Assembly: GCF_000382125.1 (NCBI RefSeq)
Contig: NZ_KB907550.1
Span: forward strand, 62,001-126,000
Reading direction: 5' to 3'
Length of the DNA: 64,000 nucleotides
Source: Eudoraea adriatica DSM 19308
Lineage (GTDB): Bacteria > Bacteroidota > Bacteroidia > Flavobacteriales > Flavobacteriaceae
How positions within the stretch are numbered: position 1 is the first letter of the stretch; the number at the start of each line of letters is the position of its first letter. This document shows positions 56,609 to 63,822 of this stretch, piece after piece. The notes under the pieces are model-generated. The model was given only the letters and a program-made list of their open reading frames with translations. It was not told where the DNA came from and did no database searches. The position numbers and the translations under genes are program-made.

Positions 56609-56925
56609 CCCTCCATTCTATTTTTATTCCTGTCAGTTATAAAAGTAGACATGGGTTCTTCCGTAGTTTGTTTTGAGGTTGTTTTCACCAGAAGTTTACT
56701 TCAATCAATTGTTATTAAGACCAGGATTAGGGTCCGTTAGACGTCATGATCTGTCTGTTTATCTAAGGGAAGTAAATTTTCAAATCTCCGCAATCTGCAA
56801 TATTTTTCGTTCATATGTGTAGAATATGCATCTTATCAAATTAATGTGTTTTTGGTCCAAGATTTGAAATAGAAATTCATAAAAGATGCAATTTGGCAGC
56901 ATAATAATTTTATAAGATTTGGGAT
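56609..56925. other. Non-coding gap before microprotein copy 2
   Basis: 317 bases with no frame worth reporting. ATGGGTTCTTCCGTA at 56651-56665 resembles the motif before copy 3. Near 56890-56922 TTTGG...TAAGATTTG could be a promoter for copy 2 with a very short leader. Confidence 0.4.
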
Positions 56926-57096
56926 ATGAAAACAGCTTTACTTATTAAAGAAATCTATTTAGAAGGTTTCAGGAATTTGGGAAACATTATTGTGCAGAAG
57001 TACTTTAAGGCTTTTGCCTGGTTTAGTTTTATAATGTATGCCATGGTCCTTTATGCCTTTATTTTCAGAGTGTATACAGGCTTTGCATTTGATTAA
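56926..57096 (+). CDS. Microprotein, DUF6747-like (copy 2, 56 aa)
   Basis: MKTALLIKEIYLEGFRNLGN then IIVQKYFKAFAWFSFIMYAM, VLYAFIFRVYTGFAFD. Same length and design as copies 1 and 3. Shared, near-invariant positions: KEIYLEGFRNLG, the KYFK(A/L)FAWFSF stretch and TGFAFD at the end. A 36-residue pilin-like peptide starts 22 bases later and a terminator follows, so both are one transcript. Confidence 0.75.
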   Translation: MKTALLIKEIYLEGFRNLGNIIVQKYFKAFAWFSFIMYAMVLYAFIFRVYTGFAFD

Positions 57097-57118
57097 TTAC
57101 TAACTTAAATATACTATT

Positions 57119-57229
57119 ATGGCTCAAAGACATAAAGGATATACCTTAGTTGATGTTCTTGTTGCTGCAGGATGTTTATTCATTTCTGTGATGATGTTTA
57201 TGATAATGACAGCGGCAGGAGTGCAATAA
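57119..57229 (+). CDS. Microprotein resembling a type IV pilin N-terminus (36 aa)
   Basis: Begins MAQRHKGYTLVDVLVAAGCL and continues FISVMMFMIMTAAGVQ. The basic leader MAQRHKG followed by YTLVDVLVA and a hydrophobic run closely matches prepilin cleavage sites (G|F/Y-T-L-x-E-x-L), with Asp in place of the usual Glu5. There is no globular pilin domain after the helix. It follows copy 2 and is closed by a terminator at 57299. Either a genuine pilin-like membrane peptide or a chance resemblance. Confidence 0.5.
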   Translation: MAQRHKGYTLVDVLVAAGCLFISVMMFMIMTAAGVQ

Positions 57230-57298
57230 AGAAGATCTAAAGAAGTTACTTAGTTTTTAAGAACAAAGGTGGATTAAATAACCAACCTGAATAATAAT

Positions 57299-57332
57299 AT
57301 CCCTGTAAGGTTTACACTTGCAGGGATTTTTT
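57299..57332 (+). terminator. Intrinsic terminator after the pilin-like peptide
   Basis: ATCCCTG pairs with CAGGGAT (with further AAG/CTT inside), followed by a T run. It closes the copy 2 plus pilin-like transcript. Confidence 0.8.
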
Positions 57333-57495
57333 GTTGCTACCCTCCCATGGGTTTTCCGTAATCGCCATTCCGGGGTTACCGTTTAAGAATTGTGCATTTT
57401 ATCCGGGAATTCTGTTCCCTTGGCTAAAAGAATGGCAAAAAGCTAAACTTAGAACAGATTTTGAGGTCTTATAAGTGAATTCTAAAATCAATGTT

Positions 57496-57666
57496 ATGAA
57501 AACGATAGAATTACTTAGGGAAATTTATTTGGAAGGATTCAGGAATTTAGGAACCCTTATTGTTCGGAATTATTTTAAACTTTTTGCATGGTTTAGCTTT
57601 GCTATGTTCCTGATCGCACTCTATGCATTTATCTTTAGAGTGTCTACAGGATTTGCATTCGACTAA
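57496..57666 (+). CDS. Microprotein, DUF6747-like (copy 3, 56 aa)
   Basis: ATG at 57496 gives the same 56-residue length as copies 1 and 2; a GTG at 57475 would add seven residues. Begins MKTIELLREIYLEGFRNLGT and ends RVSTGFAFD. It is the most diverged copy (NYFKLFAWFSFAMFLIALYA). It sits after the recurrent ACCCTCCCATGGG motif at 57339, suggesting its own promoter. Confidence 0.75.
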   Translation: MKTIELLREIYLEGFRNLGTLIVRNYFKLFAWFSFAMFLIALYAFIFRVSTGFAFD

Positions 57667-57730
57667 TATGAACTTACTGGTTGGTTTTGCAAGCGCAGTT
57701 TTTTCTTTTGACGTTTTACTTATACAGGGA

Positions 57731-58573
57731 TTAATCCGCAGGTCTGACCGCCATGCCCGGCTGTAAATCTGCCTTTGTGCTACTTTTTAAATTTAGCAGC
57801 AAGGTCAGAAGAACTCCATATACAAAGTTTGAAATGCCAACTTCAAAACCGTGGCCCAGCCGTACATAAGAAGGCATGAGATCACTTGGTGGTATCAATG
57901 GAGCTATGCCACCAAGGATAGCAAAAGTAATACCTATTAATATGCCTTTTTTTACTGCCGAAATGTTTAGGGTATGAAGCATTAATAGCGCTATGCCAAT
58001 AAATATAAATCCTCTTATAAATAGTTGGGTGTTAATCAAAATATCAAAGGGAGGGATCTTACCTTCATAAAACTGTAGTAATTGAGGGTATACAAGGGTT
58101 AAAACAAATCCCGCAATAATATAAAGAAAGAGGTATAAAATATCGGCTACAAGAATTCTCCAGATCCAGCTTATAAGAGATCTTTTTGAAAAATTCACCG
58201 CTTGCTTCGCTGTTTTGTTTCTGAATATATAAACATAGAGCGGGGCAAATGTTAACGAAATAAGAAATCCTCTTATTAATTCAACAGCAGTTTCCTGGCG
58301 GGAACTGACATTAAAAATATAGGCTTCTATAAGAAGATTAAAGTGACCAATCATGAAATAGATAAGAAAAACGGAAATACCTAGCCGTATTCCACTCAGA
58401 CTGGATGACATTATGTAATAACCCAGCAGAAGTGCGACCAGGAAATTAGACAATATTCCCCAAAATAAATTAGCAATGGCTGAGGTTTGGCCAAGGATCA
58501 TGTTAAAAAGTGTGTATAGCGCTGTCAGCAACAGTGCTCCTAAAATTGATTTTGCGAATAAATTAGTTTTCAT
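57731..58573 (-). CDS. Multi-pass membrane protein under PadR control
   Basis: 280 residues, about 7-8 membrane helices (AKSILGALLLTALYTLFNMI, NLFWGILSNFLVALLLGYYI, ISVFLIYFMIGHFNLLIEAY and more). No recognised family. Its start overlaps the padR stop by 11 bases, so both are expressed together, and the PadR operator upstream would control it. A transport or efflux role is conceivable from context only. Confidence 0.6.
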   Translation of the reverse strand: MKTNLFAKSILGALLLTALYTLFNMILGQTSAIANLFWGILSNFLVALLLGYYIMSSSLSGIRLGISVFLIYFMIGHFNLLIEAYIFNVSSRQETAVELIRGFLISLTFAPLYVYIFRNKTAKQAVNFSKRSLISWIWRILVADILYLFLYIIAGFVLTLVYPQLLQFYEGKIPPFDILINTQLFIRGFIFIGIALLMLHTLNISAVKKGILIGITFAILGGIAPLIPPSDLMPSYVRLGHGFEVGISNFVYGVLLTLLLNLKSSTKADLQPGMAVRPAD

Positions 58574-59117
58574 TTTTCTGTTTTTTTAAGTCTGAGATCG
58601 TTTTCACACACCATTTTAAGGTAGTTGTGTAGGAGTCTATTCCATGCTCAAAAGCCAATCTGGCATTCAAGGGCATGGTATTAAATTGACTTTTATGGTA
58701 TTCTTTAAGCGATTTTATATATTTTTTCAGTACATCTTGAAAAGAGCTTAGAAATTCTAGCTGTAATTCTCTATTAAGTAAGTTTTCCATAAAAGCAAAT
58801 CGAAGTAGAAGGTCATTCAGGTTTTTGGCTATATCTGTAACTTCTATGGGCTTTAAAAGCCATTCTTTAAGGATAGATTCTCCTTCTTCGGTACAATGAA
58901 ACTTGCTTTTTTTTGTGTCGTTTATGGTTGCGTTTACAACCAGTCCCAGTTCTTGCAATCTTTTAAGGGCCGGATAAATGACTCCCGGACTGCTGCTGTA
59001 ATTCCCTAAAGCAGTAGTTTCAAAAGCTTTCCGGATACCATAGCCTGTTTGTGGCTGTTGGTTTACCAGACCAAGGATAGCATAATCCAGTGAAGTGGGT
59101 TTTCTTGTTGTTTTCAT
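58563..59117 (-). CDS. PadR-family transcriptional regulator
   Basis: 184 residues. Winged helix with YAILGLVNQQPQTGYGIRKAF, SPGVIYPALKRLQELGLVV; C-terminal dimerisation domain (Vir_act_alpha_C type) with a coiled helix. PadR proteins repress adjacent transporter or detoxification genes and respond to small molecules. Two inverted repeats immediately upstream look like its operators. Confidence 0.88.
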   Translation of the reverse strand: MKTTRKPTSLDYAILGLVNQQPQTGYGIRKAFETTALGNYSSSPGVIYPALKRLQELGLVVNATINDTKKSKFHCTEEGESILKEWLLKPIEVTDIAKNLNDLLLRFAFMENLLNRELQLEFLSSFQDVLKKYIKSLKEYHKSQFNTMPLNARLAFEHGIDSYTTTLKWCVKTISDLKKQKNEN

Positions 59118-59118
59118 A

Positions 59119-59161
59119 ATAATACGAATCGTACTATAAAAATAATACGTTTCGTATTATT
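59119..59161 (-). promoter_or_regulatory. Two predicted PadR operators
   Basis: Site 1 (59141-59161): arms AATAATACG and CGTATTATT around TTT, a perfect 9-bp inverted repeat. Site 2 (59119-59137): arms ATAATACG and CGTACTAT around AAT, one mismatch. Their centres are 23 bases apart, roughly two helical turns, next to the padR start codon at 59117. Both share the ATACG...CGTA core. Confidence 0.7.
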
Positions 59162-59215
59162 TACCAAATAATTTTCTAAAAAAACTATTCTTTTTAAAAC
59201 AACACATAATTTAAA

Positions 59216-59228
59216 TGGAAATATTCCA
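59216..59228 (+). promoter_or_regulatory. Possible operator upstream of dinB
   Basis: TGGAA-ATA-TTCCA is a 13-base inverted repeat 50 bases before the dinB ATG, with a related GGAAATAATCC 10 bases further. It could bind an SOS-type repressor, but no LexA- or UmuD-like gene lies in the window. Confidence 0.3.
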
Positions 59229-59277
59229 ATAAATAGGAAATAATCCATAAATTAGCTATTCTTTTAATCAGATAGTT

Positions 59278-60492
59278 ATGCAAAAGACCATTCTTCACCT
59301 GGATCTGGATACTTTTTTTGTATCCGTAGAGCGGCTCATTAATTCTGAGCTGCAAAACAAACCCCTGCTGGTGGGTGGCACAAGTGATAGGGGAGTGGTA
59401 GCTGCATGCAGCTACGAAACCCGGGGTTTTGGTGTACATTCCGGGATGCCCATGAAAATGGCACGGGAACTTTGCCCTGAAGCCATTGTCATCCGTGGTA
59501 ATGCGGGCACTTATAGCAAGCACTCCGATCTGGTAACCGAAATCATCAAAGAACAGGTCCCCCTTTTTGAGAAATCGAGCATAGATGAATTCTACGCAGA
59601 CCTCTCCGGGATGGATCGTTTTTTTGGCTGCTACCACTACGCTTCTGAATTGCGGAAAATGATCATTAAAGAAACCGGGCTACCTATTTCCTTCGGGCTT
59701 TCTGTAAACAAAGTAGTCTCTAAAGTAGCCACCAATGAAGCCAAACCCAACAACCAGCTGAAAGTAGATTTTGGCTATGAAAAACCTTTTCTGGCCCCAC
59801 TCTCTATCAAAAAAATCCCTATGGTTGGCGATAAAACCTACCAGACACTGAGAAACCTGGGGCTCAGAAAAGTAAAAACCGTACAGGAAATGCCTATAGA
59901 CCTTATGCGACGCGTACTTGGGGCAAATGGCGCTGTCATCTGGAAACGGGCCAACGGGGTAGACAATACCCCTGTGATTCCCTTCTCGGACCGTAAGTCT
60001 ATTTCCACAGAACGCACTTTTGACCGCGATACCATAGATGTTAGTAAACTAAAGGGCATCCTTATCGCCATGACAGAGAACCTGGCCTACCAGCTCCGCA
60101 GGGGCGAAAAACTTACTGCCTGCATTGCTGTTAAGATCAGGTATTCAGATTTTAATACCTATTCCAAACAGCTTCGTATTCCCTACACCAGCGCAGACCA
60201 TATTCTGATCCCAAAAATCCTGGAGCTGTTCAGAGTCCTGTATAACAGGCGTTTGCTGGTGAGGCTTATAGGTATCCGCTTCAGTCATCTGGTGCCGGGA
60301 AATTACCAGATAAACCTGTTTGAAGATACCGAAGAAGCCCTGAACCTCTATGCTGCAATGGATAACATCCGGGAACGCTTTGGTGATAAAAGCGTGCTGA
60401 GAGCCTCCGGCCTGGGTGCAAAAACCATTGGAAGAATGCACAACCCCTTTAATGGTCAACCACCCATAGTGCTGGCACATAGAAAGCAGTAA
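59278..60492 (+). CDS. dinB: Y-family translesion DNA polymerase (Pol IV type)
   Basis: 404 residues. HLDLDTFFVSVER supplies D9 and the steric-gate aromatic; SIDEFYADLSG gives D103 and E104, so catalysis is intact. Palm, fingers, thumb (helix-hairpin-helix ATNEAKPNNQLKVDFG ... IPMVGDKT) and little-finger domains are all present. YQINLF (344-348 as QINLF) fits the sliding-clamp-binding consensus. The C-terminus ends LGAKTIGRMHNPFNGQPPI. Followed 270 bases later by a DnaE-type polymerase, the Bacteroidota mutasome pairing; codon use is more GC-rich than in the preceding accessory region. Confidence 0.93.
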   Translation: MQKTILHLDLDTFFVSVERLINSELQNKPLLVGGTSDRGVVAACSYETRGFGVHSGMPMKMARELCPEAIVIRGNAGTYSKHSDLVTEIIKEQVPLFEKSSIDEFYADLSGMDRFFGCYHYASELRKMIIKETGLPISFGLSVNKVVSKVATNEAKPNNQLKVDFGYEKPFLAPLSIKKIPMVGDKTYQTLRNLGLRKVKTVQEMPIDLMRRVLGANGAVIWKRANGVDNTPVIPFSDRKSISTERTFDRDTIDVSKLKGILIAMTENLAYQLRRGEKLTACIAVKIRYSDFNTYSKQLRIPYTSADHILIPKILELFRVLYNRRLLVRLIGIRFSHLVPGNYQINLFEDTEEALNLYAAMDNIRERFGDKSVLRASGLGAKTIGRMHNPFNGQPPIVLAHRKQ

Positions 60493-60544
60493 AATCCACC
60501 TTTGCTCTTGCAGGCTATGGTAGATAAAAATGGAATTAAAAAAC

Positions 60545-60708
60545 CCTTATCCGCAGAATAGTGCATGAAAGCTCCGAAATCAGGAGCTGAGGAAGGAAGC
60601 GACGCGGAGTTTCAGGCGTGGTTTTTCAATTTGTGAATTGAAAAAATTCCTTGGATAAGGCGCCCTTTTCTTTGCTTCGTTTCTTTTGGACGAACAAAAG
60701 AAATGAAG
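60545..60708 (+). ncRNA. Hairpin-rich spacer, candidate structured RNA or interspersed repeat
   Basis: Five stems can be paired: CCTTATCC (60545-60552) with GGATAAGG (60653-60660) closes the set; inside are AGCTCC/GGAGCT (60570-60588), ACGC/GCGT (60602-60619) and a perfect 10-bp TTTTTCAATT/AATTGAAAAA (60622-60645). After it TTTCTTTTG/CAAAAGAAA (60680-60703) extends outwards with CTTC/GAAG. It lies wholly between dinB and the dnaE-like gene. It may be an RNA element, or a mobile palindromic repeat known to be widespread in these genomes; the minus-strand frame over it is not a gene. Confidence 0.4.
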
Positions 60709-60762
60709 AGAACATAAAGAAAGTGAAGAACTAAAACAATAACAAATCGAATACCAACACCT

Positions 60763-63700
60763 ATGTATCTCAACTGTCACACATACTACAGCCTTCGATA
60801 CGGGACTTTTTCCGAAGTAGCCCTCTTGGAACTTGCCCGGGAAAACCAGGTGACCCAACTGGCCCTTACAGATATCAACAATACCTCCGCAGGCCTTAAT
60901 TTTGTTCGTAAAGCGACTGAATACAACATAAAACCTATTTTAGGGATCGATTTCAGAAACGGGGCAGACCAATGCTTTGTGGGCATTGCCAAAAACAATG
61001 ATGGCTATCAGGAACTAAACGCCTTCCTCTCTGCCTGCCTCCACGAAGAAAAAGAAATCCCCCAAAGAGCCCCGAAGTTTAAACACGCTTTTATCATCTA
61101 CCCCTTTGAAAAAGTATTGCTCAACGACCAGACCGATTTCCGGGAACAGGAGTTTATAGGAATTTCCATAAAAGATCTCCGGCGGCTCCCCTTCTCCAGG
61201 TTGGTGGAAAAAAAAGACAAATTGGTAGTATTGCAACCCGTTACGTTCAGGAATAAACGCGACTTTAATGCGCACCGTTTGTTACGGGCAATAGACAAGA
61301 ATGTGCTGCTGAGCAAGCTTCCAAAAGAGGAGGAGGCCGACGAGGACGAAAAAATGTTTCCTATTCAGAACCTGGCCATGGCCTTTGCAGAATTTCCTTT
61401 TATTCTTGAAAACACAGAATGGCTCATGAATTCCTGCAGCATCCATTTTGATTTTTCCAAAAACCGCATCCCTCAAAATTTGCAGACCTACCTGGGGAGC
61501 AAAGAAGAAGACGAAAAACTCCTGGAGCAATTGTGCCGGGACGGGCTCCCTTACCGATACCCCGAGGTTGACCAGCCTGTACTGGAGCGTCTGGAAAAGG
61601 AGCTGGGACTGATAAAAGAGAAGAACTTTGTTTCCTATTTTTTAATCAATTGGGATATTGTTTCGAAGGCCCGTAAAAAAGGGTTTTTCTATGTGGGGCG
61701 GGGTAGTGGCGCCAACAGCATTGTGGCTTATTTGCTGCGAATTACCGATGTAGACCCTATAGAACTCGACCTGTATTTTGAGCGCTTCATTAATCTCTAC
61801 CGTGCCAATCCGCCCGATTTTGATATTGATTTTTCATGGAGGGACCGGGAAGAGATTACTCAGTATATTTTTGATCGCTTTGACCATGTCTGCCTATTGG
61901 GCACCTATGTCACATTTAAACATAAAGGCATTGTACGCGAATTGGGAAAAGTCTTTGGTCTGCCAAAGGCAGAAATTGATGTTTTAAGCGACGGACACTA
62001 CCAGCTTTCCCAACTAGATGGGGTATCGCTGCTTGTGTTAAAATACGGACAGTTAATAAAAGGCTTCCCCAACTACCTGAGCATCCATGCGGGGGGGATC
62101 TTAATTACCCAAAGGCCCATCCACTATTTTTCAGCTACGCATTTACCCCCAAAGGGCTTTGCCACTGCCATGTTTGATATGGTTATTGCTGAAGATGTAG
62201 GCCTTTACAAATTTGACATTTTAGGCCAGCGGGGCCTGGCAAAGATCAAGGAAACCCTGCAGATCCTTCAGTTAAATAGGCCTGAAAAGTTTCATGAAAT
62301 AGACATCCATAATATCAAAAGCTTTAAAGAGGACCCACGCATTAACCAACTGATAAAAACCGCCCAGTGCATGGGGTGTTTTTACGTAGAATCCCCTGCT
62401 ATGCGGATGTTGCTAAAAAAGCTGGAGGTAGATAATTATTTGGGACTGGTAGCAGCCAGTTCCATTATCCGCCCCGGGGTGGCCAAGAGTGGAATGATGC
62501 GCGAATACATTCTGCGGCATCGTCAAAAGGGCAGGGCAGAGGAAAAGGGCCACCCGGTAATGCTAAACATCATGCCTGAGACCTATGGCATTATGGTCTA
62601 CCAGGAAGATGTCATAAAAGTGGCCCACTATTTTGCCGGACTTACCCTTGGTGAGGCCGATGTGCTGCGAAGAGGGATGAGCGGAAAATTTCGTTCGCGG
62701 GAAGAGTTCCAGAAGGTGCAGGATAAGTTTATGGACAACTGCCGTAAAAAGGGGTATGAAGAAAAGCTGATCTCCGAGATCTGGCACCAGGTAGCCAGTT
62801 TTGCCGGCTATGCTTTTGCCAAGGGGCATTCAGCTTCTTATGCCGTGGAGAGTTACCAGACCCTGTTTTTAAGGGCTTATTACCCTCTGGAATATCTGGT
62901 GGCAGTGCTTAACAATGGGGGCGGTTTTTACCGTTCCGAGTTTTATGTGCACGAAGCCCGTATGATGGGGGCTACTATACATGCACCCTGTATTAACAAG
63001 AGCTTTGCGGTAAACTGTATTTATGGGACAGACATTTATCTGGGCTATATGTATTTAAAAGAACTGGAGAGCCGGGTAATGGAACGTATTTTAAAAGAGC
63101 GGCAGCTGCATGGGGTCTTTACTTCTTTGGAAGATTTTTTAGATCGGGTACCTATTTCCATAGAGCAGCTGGGTATCCTTATACGCATAAACGCGTTCCG
63201 GTTTACAAAAATCAACAAACACAAACTGTTGTGGGAGGCGCATTTATTTCTTTCCAAGGGCACTATTGTGGACCATCCCAAACTGTTTCCACCCACCCAT
63301 CAGAAGTTTAAGATTCCACGCCTGCATACTACAGACCTGGAGATGGCCTTTACCCAATTGGAACTCCTTGGATTCTGCCTGTGTTCTCCTTTTCATTTGT
63401 TAAAGGAGCCCCCTAAAAATACAAATGGCAGCAGGGATTTGGAGCGGTATCTAAACAGGAATATAGATATCTATGGCTATTTGGTTACCGTTAAGAACAC
63501 GAATACACATAACGGCAAACGCATGCATTTTGCTACTTGTGTAGACCAGCATGGGGAGGTTTTTGACACGGTGCTTTTTCCCCCGGTAGCTGCCAAATAC
63601 TATTTTAGGGGCAGGGGTATTTATAGGTTCTACGGCAAGGTGGTAAGTGAGTTTGGCTTCTTAAGTATAGAGACCATAAAGATGCAAAAACAGGAGGTGA

Positions 63701-63768
63701 TCCAGGATCCCAGGTATGCGGATATGAAGACCGCCAATAAAAAGCGTTTGACAGCACCTGAGAAATAA
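60763..63768 (+). CDS. Short DnaE-type DNA polymerase III alpha subunit (error-prone/ImuC-like)
   Basis: 1001 residues, about 150-450 shorter than replicative DnaE; lacks the usual C-terminal clamp-loader binding extension. Polymerase core: YVGRGSGANSIVAYLLRITD, catalytic PPDFDIDF (D354, D356), LYKFDILGQRGLAKI, HAGGILIT and a helix-hairpin-helix/OB C-terminal part. N-terminal PHP domain is degenerate: NCHTYYSLR keeps only one His and LTDINN replaces LTDHGN, so no nuclease/metal site is expected. Next to dinB it probably acts as the translesion extension polymerase. Confidence 0.88.
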   Translation: MYLNCHTYYSLRYGTFSEVALLELARENQVTQLALTDINNTSAGLNFVRKATEYNIKPILGIDFRNGADQCFVGIAKNNDGYQELNAFLSACLHEEKEIPQRAPKFKHAFIIYPFEKVLLNDQTDFREQEFIGISIKDLRRLPFSRLVEKKDKLVVLQPVTFRNKRDFNAHRLLRAIDKNVLLSKLPKEEEADEDEKMFPIQNLAMAFAEFPFILENTEWLMNSCSIHFDFSKNRIPQNLQTYLGSKEEDEKLLEQLCRDGLPYRYPEVDQPVLERLEKELGLIKEKNFVSYFLINWDIVSKARKKGFFYVGRGSGANSIVAYLLRITDVDPIELDLYFERFINLYRANPPDFDIDFSWRDREEITQYIFDRFDHVCLLGTYVTFKHKGIVRELGKVFGLPKAEIDVLSDGHYQLSQLDGVSLLVLKYGQLIKGFPNYLSIHAGGILITQRPIHYFSATHLPPKGFATAMFDMVIAEDVGLYKFDILGQRGLAKIKETLQILQLNRPEKFHEIDIHNIKSFKEDPRINQLIKTAQCMGCFYVESPAMRMLLKKLEVDNYLGLVAASSIIRPGVAKSGMMREYILRHRQKGRAEEKGHPVMLNIMPETYGIMVYQEDVIKVAHYFAGLTLGEADVLRRGMSGKFRSREEFQKVQDKFMDNCRKKGYEEKLISEIWHQVASFAGYAFAKGHSASYAVESYQTLFLRAYYPLEYLVAVLNNGGGFYRSEFYVHEARMMGATIHAPCINKSFAVNCIYGTDIYLGYMYLKELESRVMERILKERQLHGVFTSLEDFLDRVPISIEQLGILIRINAFRFTKINKHKLLWEAHLFLSKGTIVDHPKLFPPTHQKFKIPRLHTTDLEMAFTQLELLGFCLCSPFHLLKEPPKNTNGSRDLERYLNRNIDIYGYLVTVKNTNTHNGKRMHFATCVDQHGEVFDTVLFPPVAAKYYFRGRGIYRFYGKVVSEFGFLSIETIKMQKQEVIQDPRYADMKTANKKRLTAPEK

Positions 63769-63822
63769 GCGTAGTATTTTTTGAGAATTGGATATAATAT
63801 GTATTTTTAATCAAAACTCCAG

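Noticed and set aside
60580-60858. Minus-strand 92-codon frame over the dinB-dnaE spacer
   Set aside because: It crosses the hairpin cluster and the dnaE start; the same sort of frame is often mis-annotated over interspersed palindromes.
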